From Cellvibrio sp. (GTDB lineage Bacteria; Pseudomonadota; Gammaproteobacteria; Pseudomonadales; Cellvibrionaceae): a stretch of 64,000 bases of DNA. Below, in pieces: positions 1-9,212 of this stretch. The number at the start of each line of letters is the position of its first letter. Position 1 is the first letter of the stretch. The notes beneath the pieces were generated by a model that was not told the origin of the DNA, searched no databases, and saw only the letters and a program-made list of their open reading frames with translations. The DNA lies in contig JADJRD010000014.1 of NCBI GenBank assembly GCA_016712405.1, positions 744,001 to 808,000 of the forward strand. Reading direction: 5' to 3'. A program made the position numbers and the translations under genes.

Positions 1-594
1 CGTCAAGAACGTGAACAACGCGGCTGGACTCAAAGTCATCTGGCTGAGGTGGCTGATTTAAGTTTGCGAACTGTGCAGCGTATTGAAGCCAGTGGTATTG
101 CTTCCCAAGAATCTGCAATGGCTTTGGCCAGTGCCTTGGAAAGGGATCTTGCCAGTTTTTTGATTCAGAAAAATATAGATGATCATTTGCTAGAAAAAAT
201 TCAACCTCATTCTCCTCGATATCCTTTTGCAAAACTGGGTATCTTGGTTGCTGGAATCATAGCTTTAGGTTGGTGGTCAATTGCATCTGCAAACCCGGTG
301 AAGATTAATCTTTCTGTGCAAGCAGAGTCGGGTAGCTCGGGTGATATGCAACTGTCGAATGAAATTGGCAAGCAAACTGAAATTTTATTTGATAAACAAT
401 TCCGGGTTCTGGTTACGACTAGCAGGGAGGAAAAATACTTGCTGCTGTCAGCGGAAATTTATGATTTTGTTGAGGGTCAATACCAGTTAATTTCCTCGCC
501 AAAAATCCTTGTTGAAGATCAAAAAACAGCAAGCATTCATTTGGATACTCAAGCGAGTGGCCGACTTGAGTTGGGATTTACACCTGACTATTGA
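1..594 (+). CDS. Membrane-anchored XRE-family regulator (5' truncated)
   Basis: The reading frame is open from the first base of the window, so the gene begins upstream. The first visible 45 or so residues have the look of an HTH_3 (XRE/Cro) DNA-binding domain, with the pattern GWTQSHLAEVADLSLRTVQR. A single hydrophobic segment (GILVAGIIALGWWSIASA) lies roughly 75-95 residues into the visible part. About 100 polar residues follow and are probably periplasmic. The layout suggests a cytoplasmic DNA-binding head tethered to the membrane with an extracytoplasmic tail. The DNA target and signal are unknown. A GTG at 49 is in frame but falls inside the HTH, so it is not the real start. Confidence 0.65.
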   Translation, partial: RQEREQRGWTQSHLAEVADLSLRTVQRIEASGIASQESAMALASALERDLASFLIQKNIDDHLLEKIQPHSPRYPFAKLGILVAGIIALGWWSIASANPVKINLSVQAESGSSGDMQLSNEIGKQTEILFDKQFRVLVTTSREEKYLLLSAEIYDFVEGQYQLISSPKILVEDQKTASIHLDTQASGRLELGFTPDY

Positions 595-707
595 TCTACC
601 CGTATTCGTAAGGTGTGATGGGTAATGATTGATCTTTAATCTGCCCCTTGCACCAACAATCTTCACGTGCAACACTGCCGCCTAAATCACTGTATATAGA
701 TACAACC

Positions 708-1226
708 ATGGCGCTTATCCTCGGTATAGATCCCGGCTCACGCAAAACCGGATTCGGTATTATCAACTGCATTGGCAGTCAATCCGAATATGTCACTAGT
801 GGTGTGATTCGCATGTCTGACGCTGACGAATTACCTGCGCGCCTCAAAGTTATTTTCGATTCCCTTACCCAAATTATTGAACAATATTGTCCGCAAGAGA
901 TGGCAATCGAGCAGGTTTTTATGGCAAAAAATGCCGCTTCTGCTTTAAAGCTCGGGCAAGCAAGAGGTGCAGCAATTGTCGCGGCGACGGCGCACAATAT
1001 TCCTGTATCCGAATACGAAGCACGAAAAGTAAAACAATCAGTTGTGGGTAATGGTGCCGCTGATAAATTACAGGTTCAGCATATGGTAAAAGTTTTATTA
1101 AAATTGCCAGCCTCTCCACAAGAAGATGCCGCTGATGCTTTAGCCGTTGCACTTTGCCATGCCAATTCGCAACAACATATGATTCGTATGGCGGGTAGCA
1201 GCTTTCGCCGTGGACGAATGATTTAG
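708..1226 (+). CDS. ruvC: RuvC, Holliday junction resolvase
   Basis: RuvC is the endonuclease that nicks Holliday junctions symmetrically in the RuvABC complex. The 172-residue product has the usual family length. It opens with GIDPGSRKTGFG, giving the first catalytic Asp at residue 8, has the acidic IEQVF motif near residue 67, and the paired Asp of EDAADALA near residue 140. An in-frame ATG at 648 would add 20 residues that do not look like RuvC, so the ATG at 708 is preferred. ruvA follows 13 bases downstream and then ruvB, the standard ruvCAB order. No LexA box was recognised upstream. Confidence 0.95.
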   Translation: MALILGIDPGSRKTGFGIINCIGSQSEYVTSGVIRMSDADELPARLKVIFDSLTQIIEQYCPQEMAIEQVFMAKNAASALKLGQARGAAIVAATAHNIPVSEYEARKVKQSVVGNGAADKLQVQHMVKVLLKLPASPQEDAADALAVALCHANSQQHMIRMAGSSFRRGRMI

Positions 1227-1239
1227 TGAGAATAAAATT

Positions 1240-1851
1240 ATGATCGGACGTTTGCGTGGAATTTTACTGGAAAAACAAGCCCCTTATTTATTGCTGGATG
1301 TCAGTGGTGTGGCTTATGAAGTGCAAGCACCTATGACAACTTTTTATCGTTTGCCTGCTTTAGGGCAGGAAGTAATTTTATATACGCATTTATCCATCAC
1401 GGAAAATTTGCATCAACTGTTTGGATTTTTTGAACAACGCGATCGCTCTTTGTTTCGCACCTTAATTAAAGTGAATGGCGTTGGCCCCAAATTGGCAATT
1501 GCGATTTTATCAGGAATGGAAGCTGACGATATTGCACGTTGTGTACGTGACAACAATATTAAAGCCTTAACCAAAGTTCCCGGTATTGGACAAAAGACTG
1601 CTGAGCGTTTGGTTATTGAGTTACGTGATCGATTAAAAAATTGGGATGCTCCTCAAGGTGATGCCCATGCACACAATCAAATTCAACTGGCAGCCAGTAA
1701 TGATGTTTACGCTGAAGCAGAAAGTGCATTAATTTCTTTGGGATACAAACCCAATGAAGCTGCAAAAATGATTGCAACTGCTGCGAAACAAAAACCCGAA
1801 GCAAAAAGCGAAGAACTTATTCGATTGGCTTTAAAGGCGCAGGCAAGTTAA
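1240..1851 (+). CDS. ruvA: RuvA, Holliday junction branch migration protein
   Basis: RuvA is the tetrameric DNA-binding subunit that holds the Holliday junction and docks RuvB. The 203-residue protein begins MIGRLRGILLEKQ, typical of the N-terminal OB-fold. It carries two helix-hairpin-helix motifs, IKVNGVGPKLAIAIL near residues 78-92 and LTKVPGIGQKTAERLV near 109-124, and ends with the small helical domain III that contacts RuvB. It lies 13 bases after ruvC and 46 bases before ruvB and is surely co-transcribed with them. Confidence 0.96.
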   Translation: MIGRLRGILLEKQAPYLLLDVSGVAYEVQAPMTTFYRLPALGQEVILYTHLSITENLHQLFGFFEQRDRSLFRTLIKVNGVGPKLAIAILSGMEADDIARCVRDNNIKALTKVPGIGQKTAERLVIELRDRLKNWDAPQGDAHAHNQIQLAASNDVYAEAESALISLGYKPNEAAKMIATAAKQKPEAKSEELIRLALKAQAS

Positions 1852-1897
1852 TTATGGCGAATTGGTTATTTTTTTAATTTAATGCGATGGAATTCCT

Positions 1898-2923
1898 ATG
1901 ATAGAAACAGATCGCTTGATTGCCCCAACTGCAAAAGAACGTGAAGATTATCTGGATCGCACAGTTCGCCCGAAAATGTTGGCAGATTATGTTGGGCAAC
2001 CTGCAGTGCGTGAACAAATGGAAATTTTTATTGGCGCTGCGAAAAAACGCAGCGAAGCTTTGGATCACACTTTAGTCTTCGGGCCACCGGGTTTGGGTAA
2101 AACTACACTCGCACATATTATTGCCAATGAAATGGGTGTTTCCTTAAAAAGTACATCGGGTCCTGTGTTGGAAAAAGCGGGCGACCTTGCTGCCATGCTC
2201 ACCAATCTTGAAGCGGGCGATGTGTTATTTATCGATGAAATACATCGTTTGAGTCCAGTTGTTGAAGAAATTTTATATCCCGCCATGGAAGATTTTCAGT
2301 TGGATATTATGATCGGCGAGGGACCATCAGCGCGCTCAATTAAATTGGATTTACCGCAATTTACTTTAGTAGGTGCAACCACACGTGCAGGTTTGTTGAC
2401 ATCACCTTTACGAGATCGTTTTGGTATTGTTCAGCGCTTGGAGTTTTATAATGTCGCCGACTTGACTCGAATTGTTGCACGATCTGCGGCATTAATTGGA
2501 ATCAAAATGGATCTGCAGGGCGCTGAAGAAGTAGCAAAACGTTCCAGAGGAACGCCGCGTATTGCCAATCGATTGTTACGTCGTGTTCGCGATTTTGCTG
2601 AGATGAAAGGTGATGGCAAGGTCACTGCGGATATGGCTGATAAAGCATTGAATATGTTGAATGTGGATGAAAAAGGATTTGATCATATGGATCGCCGATT
2701 ATTAATGGCGATGATGCACAATTTTGATGGCGGCCCAGTGGGCGTTGAAAGTTTGGCTGCCGCAATTAGTGAAGATCGTGGCACGATTGAAGATGTTATT
2801 GAGCCTTATTTAATTCAACAGGGTTTTATGGCGCGAACGCCAAGAGGGCGTGTGTTGACACAAAATGCCTATGTTTATTTTGGTATGCCCATGCCAAAAC
2901 GATTACAGGATGATGCACAATGA
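1898..2923 (+). CDS. ruvB: RuvB, Holliday junction branch migration ATPase
   Basis: RuvB is the AAA+ hexameric motor that drives branch migration on RuvA-bound junctions. Walker A is GPPGLGKT at residues 62-69, and Walker B is FIDEIHRL near 109-116. The sensor stretch GATTRAG and the arginine-finger region SPLRDRFG follow. The C-terminal winged-helix domain contains RTPRGRVLT. The 341-residue length is normal. The stop overlaps the ybgC start by four bases (ATGA), which implies translational coupling. Confidence 0.97.
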   Translation: MIETDRLIAPTAKEREDYLDRTVRPKMLADYVGQPAVREQMEIFIGAAKKRSEALDHTLVFGPPGLGKTTLAHIIANEMGVSLKSTSGPVLEKAGDLAAMLTNLEAGDVLFIDEIHRLSPVVEEILYPAMEDFQLDIMIGEGPSARSIKLDLPQFTLVGATTRAGLLTSPLRDRFGIVQRLEFYNVADLTRIVARSAALIGIKMDLQGAEEVAKRSRGTPRIANRLLRRVRDFAEMKGDGKVTADMADKALNMLNVDEKGFDHMDRRLLMAMMHNFDGGPVGVESLAAAISEDRGTIEDVIEPYLIQQGFMARTPRGRVLTQNAYVYFGMPMPKRLQDDAQ

Positions 2924-3321
2924 GTTTTAGTATTCCTATTCGCGTTTATATTGAAGACACGGATGCCGGTGGAATTGTCTATTACGTCAATTACCTGAAA
3001 TTCATGGAGCGAAGTCGTACAGAATTTTTAAGGAGTTTGGGGTATCATAAGGTCGCCATTTTGGATGGTGGTTTATTGCTGGTAGTCCATGCAGCTGAAG
3101 TTAACTATCGTCGATCTGCACGTTTGGATGATGAGTTAGAGGCAACCACCCAAATTACCAAATTAGCTCGTAGCTATGTTGAATTTCAGCAGCAAGTGTT
3201 ACGCGGCGGTGAATTATTGTGCGAAGGTTTGGTCAGAGTGGCTTGTGTGGGTGCTGAATCCATGCGCCCTTGTGCTCTACCTGCTGAGATGCATAGCAAG
3301 CTTCAAGAATTTGTTCATTAA
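2920..3321 (+). CDS. ybgC: YbgC, tol-pal-associated acyl-CoA thioesterase
   Basis: This is a hotdog-fold thioesterase and usually the first gene of the tol-pal operon. The 133-residue protein has the catalytic pattern EDTDAGGIVYYVNYL near residues 12-26, where the Asp is the active-site residue of the 4-hydroxybenzoyl-CoA thioesterase-like family. It overlaps ruvB by four bases and precedes tolQ by 19 bases. The family hydrolyses short-chain or malonyl acyl-CoA in vitro and has been linked to phospholipid metabolism. Its exact role in Tol-Pal is unclear. Confidence 0.92.
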   Translation: MSFSIPIRVYIEDTDAGGIVYYVNYLKFMERSRTEFLRSLGYHKVAILDGGLLLVVHAAEVNYRRSARLDDELEATTQITKLARSYVEFQQQVLRGGELLCEGLVRVACVGAESMRPCALPAEMHSKLQEFVH

Positions 3322-3340
3322 CCCAGCAAGAGTTAGATTT

Positions 3341-4027
3341 ATGCCGGCTACAGAAAATACTTTATCGATTTGGCATCTGGTGGTTAATGCCAGTTTTGTG
3401 GTGCAACTCGTGATGTTGAGTTTAATTATTGCTTCTGTGATCTCTTGGGCAATGATATTTCAACGTGTTACTTATCAGCGTCGAGCCAAAGAGGCCTTCA
3501 CTTCATTTGAAAAACAATTCTGGTCTGGAATTGATTTAAATCAGTTGTATCGACAAGGCAATGGTCGTAATGAATATGCCGAAGGAATTGAAAACATATT
3601 TCGCTCGGGATTTAAAGAATTTACGCGATTGCGTCAACAAGCAGGTGCTGATTCCGATGCCGTAATGGAGGGTTGTCAGCGTGCTATGCGAGTTGCATTG
3701 GCCAGAGAGGAAGAAAAACTGGAAGAAAACTTACCTTTCCTCGCGAGTGTCGCTTCGGTGAGTCCTTATGTCGGATTGTTTGGAACTGTGTGGGGAATCA
3801 TGCAATCTTTTTTAAGTCTTTCTAATGTTCATCAAACTACATTGGCGACTGTTGCGCCAGGCATTGCTGAGGCATTGATTGCGACAGCGATTGGTTTATT
3901 TGCAGCGATTCCTGCGGTATTGGCTTACAACAAATTTTCTGCGCGTGCAGAAGCCTTAATGAGCAATTATCGAACTTTTGCTGAAGAGTTTTCGGCCATT
4001 TTGCATCGTCAAGTCCACAGTAAATAA
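3341..4027 (+). CDS. tolQ: TolQ, proton channel subunit of Tol-Pal
   Basis: TolQ is the inner-membrane MotA/ExbB-type protein that, with TolR, uses the proton motive force to energise TolA. The 228 residues contain three hydrophobic segments, near 15-40, 135-160 and 170-195, with the family signatures YVGLFGTVWGIM and EALIATAIGLFAAIPAV. The ATG at 3341 gives the normal N-terminus (MPATENTLSIWHL). The frame stays open upstream inside ybgC, but that extension does not resemble TolQ. Confidence 0.95.
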   Translation: MPATENTLSIWHLVVNASFVVQLVMLSLIIASVISWAMIFQRVTYQRRAKEAFTSFEKQFWSGIDLNQLYRQGNGRNEYAEGIENIFRSGFKEFTRLRQQAGADSDAVMEGCQRAMRVALAREEEKLEENLPFLASVASVSPYVGLFGTVWGIMQSFLSLSNVHQTTLATVAPGIAEALIATAIGLFAAIPAVLAYNKFSARAEALMSNYRTFAEEFSAILHRQVHSK

Positions 4028-4053
4028 ATTGCACTTTCGTTAATAGGTTTTGT

Positions 4054-4485
4054 ATGTCTGGATTTGGTTCTCCGGGAAAAAAGAAATTAAAAGCAGAAAT
4101 CAACGTGGTCCCCATGATTGATGTGATGCTGGTGTTGTTGATTGTATTTATGATCGCCGCACCTATGATGACACAAGGTATTAAAGTCGAATTACCTAAA
4201 GCAGCTGCTGATCCCGTTGATACCAAAGAGGACGAGCCGATTACCGTTTCTATCAAACAGGATGGAAGCTATTACATTGAGTTTGCGGGTGATCCTGAAA
4301 AGCCGCGCCCATTAACTGAAATTAAATCCATAGTCTCGAAAATCCTTGCTGAAAAACCCAATACTCTGGTGTTTGTGCAGGCGGACAGACGAGTTCAATA
4401 TGGTTCGGTGGTGGAATTAATGGCGGAGCTAAAAACGTCTGGTGCGCCATCAGTGGGTTTAATTACTGAGCCACCTCGTAAATAG
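4054..4485 (+). CDS. tolR: TolR, proton channel subunit of Tol-Pal
   Basis: TolR is an ExbD-like inner-membrane protein with one transmembrane helix and a periplasmic domain, partnering TolQ. The 143-residue product has the ExbD motif NVVPMIDVMLVLLIVFMIAA near residues 18-37. The Asp within it is the expected proton-path residue. A periplasmic domain with VFVQADRRVQYG follows. It sits 26 bases after tolQ and 30 before tolA. Confidence 0.95.
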   Translation: MSGFGSPGKKKLKAEINVVPMIDVMLVLLIVFMIAAPMMTQGIKVELPKAAADPVDTKEDEPITVSIKQDGSYYIEFAGDPEKPRPLTEIKSIVSKILAEKPNTLVFVQADRRVQYGSVVELMAELKTSGAPSVGLITEPPRK

Positions 4486-4515
4486 TGACATCTTATTCAG
4501 GTTTATAAATCGTTA

Positions 4516-5352
4516 ATGGATCAAAATCGTTTTTCAATACCAATGATGATCAGTGTGTTGTTACACATTGCGTTGTTGATCGCGTTTTTGGTCAATTGGA
4601 ATTTTTTTAAAACCAAGAAGAATGAAGACTATCCGCAGCATTTTGTAATGGCGACACTGGTTGATCTAAAGCCAAAAGCCATAGCTAAACCCCAGCAAAA
4701 CAAAGAGCAAAATTTGGATGCGAAGAATTTTGAAGATTTAAAAAATCTGAAAAAGCAGCAGGAGCAGAAGAAAAAAGAAGCTGAAGCTCTGGAACAAAAA
4801 AAGAAAGATCAGGCTGCAAAAGAATCTGCAGATAAAGCAGAAAAATTAAAACAACAAAAACAAAAAGAAGAGCAAGCAAAAGCGGCAAAAGCTAAAGCCG
4901 AAGCGGAGAAAAAGAAAAAGGTAGAAGCCGAAAAACAAAAGGCTGAAGCTGAATTGAAAAAGAAACGCGAACAGGAAGCGCAAGAAGAAAAACGTCGACA
5001 GGAAGCGGCAAGGCAAGAACAGGAAAAGCACATAGCGGATACAGCTGATGATGCGAATGTGAAAAGTTACAGTGAATTGATCAGGGAGCGGGTTGAGCAA
5101 AACTGGAGTCGCCCTCCTTCAGCCAGAACCGGGATGGTCTGTGAGTTTGTGATTGATATGTTGCCTAACGGTCAGGTCGTCAAAGTAACTCTGACTAAAT
5201 CCAGCGGTAATGCCGCTTATGACATGTCTGCAGAGCAGGCTATCAAGCGTGTCGAAAGATTTACCGAAATTAAAGATGTTCCTATTGATGTCTTTGAAAA
5301 ATATTTTCGTCGTTTCAAATTTGTATTTAATCCGGAGGATTTACGCCAGTGA
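4516..5352 (+). CDS. tolA: TolA, periplasm-spanning protein of Tol-Pal
   Basis: TolA links the TolQR motor to Pal and TolB at the outer membrane. The 278-residue protein has an N-terminal membrane anchor (residues 7-27), then a long Lys/Glu/Ala/Gln-rich helical domain from about residue 60 to 172, then a globular C-terminal TolA/TonB_C domain starting at YSELIRERVEQNW. The repetitive helical region creates long Phe/Cys-rich reading frames on the opposite strand that are only shadows. The stop overlaps the GTG start of tolB. Confidence 0.93.
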   Translation: MDQNRFSIPMMISVLLHIALLIAFLVNWNFFKTKKNEDYPQHFVMATLVDLKPKAIAKPQQNKEQNLDAKNFEDLKNLKKQQEQKKKEAEALEQKKKDQAAKESADKAEKLKQQKQKEEQAKAAKAKAEAEKKKKVEAEKQKAEAELKKKREQEAQEEKRRQEAARQEQEKHIADTADDANVKSYSELIRERVEQNWSRPPSARTGMVCEFVIDMLPNGQVVKVTLTKSSGNAAYDMSAEQAIKRVERFTEIKDVPIDVFEKYFRRFKFVFNPEDLRQ

Positions 5353-6629
5353 GATATTTAATTGCGCTGCTGTTCAGTTGTTTAACATTCCTTGCGCACG
5401 CGCAAATGAATGAAATTATTATTACGAAAGGGGTTGATAAGCCCATCAAAATTGCAATAGTCCCTTTTGCGTGGAGTGGCGGTCGTATTCCGGAAGATAT
5501 CCCCTCAATCATGCGCGGTGATTTTCGATTTTCCGGCCAATTTGAAGCTATTGCGCCGGAGCGTATGTTGTCATTTCCTCGCACGGAATCTGAAGTGCAT
5601 TATCGTGATTGGAAAATATTGGGTGCGGAATATTTGGTAATTGGATCGCTGACGTTTCAAAATGGTCGCTACTACGCCAGCTATGAAGTGTTTGATGTGG
5701 TTCGTGAGAAACGTTTAATGTCGCTTGCTTCTGTGAATGGCGGCGAAGCTAATTTGCGTGATATTGCCCATAAAATCAGTGATGAGGTGTATGAAAAAAT
5801 TACCAATATTCGCGGAATTTTTTCTACCAAATTAATTTACGTAGAGGCGTTTAAACGTCCTCAGCAATATCGTCTAATTCTTTCGGATATTGATGGTGCG
5901 CGTCAGCGGCCACTGCTCAGTTCCCGATTCCCCATTCTTTCTCCGGTTTGGTCGCCAAATGGTCAACGAGTGGCTTATGTGTCATTTGAATCTGGCAATA
6001 AACCTTCGATTTATGTCATGGATATTGCCACGCAACGTCGCCAACAAATGACGAGTTTTAAAGGATTGAATGGTGCACCAGCTTGGTCGCCGGATGGACA
6101 AAAATTAGCCATGGCTTTGTCAAAAGATGGCAACCCGGAAATTTATGTGATGAATGTGCTAACGCGCGAATTGCGTCGGGTAACAAATCATTTTGCAATT
6201 GATCACGAACCCTCTTGGTCAATCGACGGTGGTTCGTTGTTTTTTACATCGGATCGCGGTGGAAAACCCCAGATTTATCAAGTATCTCTTGCAACTGGAC
6301 AGCAAGAACGTGTAACCTTCGACGGCGATTACAACGCTCGCGGTCGTGTCTCTCCAGATGGTAAAAGTTTGGTGATGTTGAACAAGCGCCCTGGTTCTAA
6401 TTACCACATAGCTGCTCAAGATCTCAAAACTGGAAATTTACGTGTTCTGTCAGAGACAACTTTGGATGAGTCGCCCAGCATTGCCCCTAACGGTGCGATG
6501 CTTATGTATGCAACTCGTTCTGGTGGTAAAGGAGTTTTGGCGGCGGTGTCTCTCGACGCGCGAGTTAAAATGCTTCAGCCCCCAAGACAAGGTGATGTGC
6601 GGGAACCTGCATGGTCGCCGTTTTTTTAA
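5349..6629 (+). CDS. tolB: TolB, periplasmic beta-propeller of Tol-Pal
   Basis: TolB is the periplasmic protein that binds Pal and TolA. A signal peptide (RYLIALLFSCLTFLAHA) covers the first 18 residues. An N-terminal alpha/beta domain follows to about residue 165, then a beta-propeller with repeated SPVWSPNGQ, APAWSPDGQ and EPSWSIDGG blades. The 426-residue length is normal. The start is a GTG overlapping the tolA stop (GTGA), indicating translational coupling. The frame ends 48 bases before pal. Confidence 0.95.
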   Translation: MRYLIALLFSCLTFLAHAQMNEIIITKGVDKPIKIAIVPFAWSGGRIPEDIPSIMRGDFRFSGQFEAIAPERMLSFPRTESEVHYRDWKILGAEYLVIGSLTFQNGRYYASYEVFDVVREKRLMSLASVNGGEANLRDIAHKISDEVYEKITNIRGIFSTKLIYVEAFKRPQQYRLILSDIDGARQRPLLSSRFPILSPVWSPNGQRVAYVSFESGNKPSIYVMDIATQRRQQMTSFKGLNGAPAWSPDGQKLAMALSKDGNPEIYVMNVLTRELRRVTNHFAIDHEPSWSIDGGSLFFTSDRGGKPQIYQVSLATGQQERVTFDGDYNARGRVSPDGKSLVMLNKRPGSNYHIAAQDLKTGNLRVLSETTLDESPSIAPNGAMLMYATRSGGKGVLAAVSLDARVKMLQPPRQGDVREPAWSPFF

Positions 6630-6677
6630 TTGATTTCCCCGTAAACTAGATCACAACTTCATTGGAGTTACACACAC

Positions 6678-7148
6678 ATGATTACTAAAACCCTTAAGCA
6701 CGGTTTAACTTTGGCTTTCGTTATGGCTTTCTTGACTGCTTGTTCAAGCAGCAGCAATACAAAAAATGATCAACCACAAGGTGGCACTGATACTGGCAAC
6801 GGTAATGGGGCAGTGCAAGTTGTTGAAATTTCTAACGTTGTTTACTTTGACTTCGACAAGTACGACCTGACTGCTGAAAGCCGCGCTGTATTGTTGGCTC
6901 ACGCTGACAAACTGAAAGGTGCTTCAGTTGCTGTTCGTTGGGAAGGTCACGCTGATGAGCGCGGTTCACGCGAGTACAACATGGCTCTGGGTGAAAAACG
7001 TGCTAACGCGGTTCGCGATTTCCTCGTAACTCAAGGCGTTAACGGTTCATCTTTGGAAACTGTTAGCTTCGGTGAAGAACAACCAGCAGTTGTTGGTAGT
7101 GATGACGCTTCTTGGGCTCAAAACCGTCGCGTAGAAGTTAAGTACTAA
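6678..7148 (+). CDS. pal: Pal, peptidoglycan-associated lipoprotein
   Basis: Pal is an outer-membrane lipoprotein that binds peptidoglycan and TolB/TolA. A lipoprotein signal peptide ends at FLTAC, so lipidation is expected at Cys22. A short Ser/Asn/Gly-rich linker leads to an OmpA-like domain with VYFDFDKYDLTAES, the peptidoglycan-contact region WEGHADERGSREYN and the terminal NRRVEVKY. The 156-residue length is typical. It starts 48 bases after tolB, with GGAG just upstream of the ATG. Confidence 0.96.
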   Translation: MITKTLKHGLTLAFVMAFLTACSSSSNTKNDQPQGGTDTGNGNGAVQVVEISNVVYFDFDKYDLTAESRAVLLAHADKLKGASVAVRWEGHADERGSREYNMALGEKRANAVRDFLVTQGVNGSSLETVSFGEEQPAVVGSDDASWAQNRRVEVKY

Positions 7149-7162
7149 GAGTCTAGACCCGT

Positions 7163-7906
7163 ATGTTCAAGTTGTTTCTGGCTGTTGCAGTCTTTGTAGC
7201 AGCTCCTGTCTTGGCGCAAGTACGGGTTGTTGAGTCTTCCCCCCGGGGTGTTAACTCCTCCGGGGTGGCTCAGCCCCAGTATGCAGAGCCAGCCAATTCT
7301 GATGTCTATTCCCAAATTCGTGCTCTACAAGAAGAAATCACCAGTCTTCGCGGTATGCTTGAAGAGCAAACCCATGAAATCAACAAACTAAAACAACTTC
7401 AGTTGGATAATTACATGGAGTTGGATCGTCGTCTCTCTGGTGGTTCTCGTCCAACCGGCTCTCCAGATGACTCATCTACAACTTCATCGGTCGATACCAG
7501 TCATTCGTCTGAACCAGTAGGTAGTGTTGACGACAATCGTACAGAAAAAGAAGTCTACGATGCTGCTTATGATTTATTAAATCAACGTGATTACGACGCA
7601 GCTACACGAGAATTTAAGTCCTATTTAAATCGTTTTCCGCAAGGGCTACTTGCCAGTAACAGTTGTTATTGGTTGGGAAAAATAGCCAACCAAAATGGTG
7701 ATCTGGAAGAAGCTAAAAATTGGTTTGCGAAATTAATCAGTAATTATCCAGAAGCGTTAAAAGTGCCCGATGCCAAATATGATTTAGGTCGAGTGTATTT
7801 TAATTTGGGTAATAAAAATGAAGCCAAAGCCATAATGCAAGATGTTGCAGGTGGTAGTTCAGATGCGGCGCGTTTGGCAAAAAAGTTTTTGCGTGACAAT
7901 TTCTAA
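7163..7906 (+). CDS. cpoB: CpoB (YbgF), Tol-Pal-associated periplasmic TPR protein
   Basis: CpoB coordinates peptidoglycan synthesis and outer-membrane constriction in known relatives. A signal peptide (LFLAVAVFVAAPVLA) is followed by a coiled-coil segment near residues 45-90 (YSQIRALQEEITSLRG), a Ser/Thr-rich linker, and TPR repeats from about residue 128 to the end, including YDAAYDLLNQRDYDAAT and YWLGKIANQNGDLEEA. The 247-residue gene is the last of the tol-pal operon, 14 bases after pal, and a strong terminator follows. Confidence 0.93.
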   Translation: MFKLFLAVAVFVAAPVLAQVRVVESSPRGVNSSGVAQPQYAEPANSDVYSQIRALQEEITSLRGMLEEQTHEINKLKQLQLDNYMELDRRLSGGSRPTGSPDDSSTTSSVDTSHSSEPVGSVDDNRTEKEVYDAAYDLLNQRDYDAATREFKSYLNRFPQGLLASNSCYWLGKIANQNGDLEEAKNWFAKLISNYPEALKVPDAKYDLGRVYFNLGNKNEAKAIMQDVAGGSSDAARLAKKFLRDNF

Positions 7907-7923
7907 TTGAATGAATGAAAACC

Positions 7924-7958
7924 AAAAAAGGGCTGAATTATCAGCCCTTTTTATTTTT
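7924..7958 (+). terminator. Rho-independent terminator of the tol-pal operon
   Basis: A perfect 7 bp GC-rich stem (GGGCTGA, loop ATTA, TCAGCCC; 7930-7947) is preceded by an A-run and followed by TTTTTATTTTT. It lies 17 bases after the cpoB stop, in the position expected to end the operon. Confidence 0.9.
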
Positions 7959-7975
7959 AATTAGGCGAGATAATT

Positions 7976-9208
7976 ATGTGGAAATTGTTGATTTGTTTTT
8001 TAATGACTTGGTGTCTTACCGGTGGTGTTTTTGCAGCACAAGCAAAATCTGATCTGGTTTATAAAGTTGATTACCTTGCAAGCTTGCAACCTGATCAAAA
8101 AGGTTTTTGGGTGACAGTTGAAGTTGATAAAGGTGAATTACTGGGTAGAGTCCTTTTTAGCAATGCCAAAAAACGATTTACCCATATTAAGGCTAACGGC
8201 AAGCTGATTGAACGCGATGATCAAGTTGAGTGGCAGTTACCTAAGGGCAAAGCCAAGCTGCAATACTTCACATTAATCACACATGAAAAAGATAAAGGAA
8301 AGTTTGATGCCTACTATGGTAATGAATGGGCAATTTTTCGAGGCGATGATTTGGTTCCCGCATTTCATACTTATGAAAAAGAAGGTGCCTACTCACAAGC
8401 TAGCATAAAGTTTTCCTTGCCCAGCAATTGGACTGTGAAATCGCCTTGGAAAAATCAGGGGCGGTTTGATTTTGTTATCGATAATCCTGAACGCCGATTT
8501 GATAGACCAATAGGTTGGTTCATTGTTGGAAAGATCGGTACTCGTCACGCAAATGTCTCCGGTACTTCTATCACAGTTGCCTCACCTAAAGAATCAGGTA
8601 TGCAGCGCATGGAAGTTATAACCTTTTTTTCTTTTATTTGGCCTGAGGTGAAAAAAACCTTCGGTCTGGTTCCTGAAAAATTATTGATACTGGGTGCGCC
8701 TGACCCTATGTGGCGTGGTGGTTTATCTGCCCCCAATTCGTTGTACTTGCATGTGGATCGCCCTCTTGTGAGCGAAAATGGAACCAGTCCGTTGTTTCAT
8801 GAAATCACTCATATGATTACCCGTATTCGAGGCAAGGTGACGGATAAACACAATGACGATTGGATTGCTGAAGGTTTGGCAGAATATTATTCGTTTGAGT
8901 TGTTACATAAAGCGGGTGGAATTTCCAAAAATCGTAAGAAAAAAATTCTAAAAAAATTGGCTGATTGGGGTAAGGATGTAAAACATTTGCGTTAATCCAA
9001 ATCGACAGGCCCTGTCACTGCCAGAGCTGTGGTTTTATTTGCTGAGTTGGATCAAGAAATTCAGCAGAAAAGTCGGAATAAATACGATCTGGGTGATGTC
9101 ACTAAAGTACTGATGAAAAAACGCGAAGTGTCTTTTGAAGATTTGCATCAAGCAGTAGAAGTCTTGATAGAGAATTCGAAAACCTTGAGCGATTCAGTTT
9201 TGAAATAA
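7976..9208 (+). pseudogene. Secreted M61-like zinc metallopeptidase with an in-frame stop
   Basis: The first segment (7976-8995, 339 codons) encodes a signal peptide (LTGGVFA) and a gluzincin-like site: HEITH at residues 275-279 and a downstream WIAEGLAEYY that supplies a likely third ligand, Glu299. This is the pattern of M61-like glycyl aminopeptidases. A TAA at 8993-8995 interrupts it. The same frame then continues for 71 more codons to a TAA at 9206, encoding GPVTARAVVLFAELDQEI, which reads as the natural C-terminal part of such a protein. A single CAA-to-TAA change would explain the break, giving a 410-residue original. The catalytic motif is upstream of the stop, so a truncated enzyme might still fold. 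Substrate is unknown. Confidence 0.7.
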
Positions 9209-9212
9209 ATCG

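Noticed and set aside
648..707. RuvC N-terminal extension of 20 residues
   Set aside because: The family begins near MALILGIDPG, and the extension is not hydrophobic or conserved.
3176..3340. TolQ N-terminal extension
   Set aside because: The 55 extra residues overlap ybgC and do not resemble TolQ; the ATG at 3341 gives the standard N-terminus.
4685..5100. Long Phe/Leu/Cys-rich minus-strand frames opposite tolA
   Set aside because: They arise from the AAA/GAA-rich repeats of tolA read backward. The tolA frame is clearly the real one.
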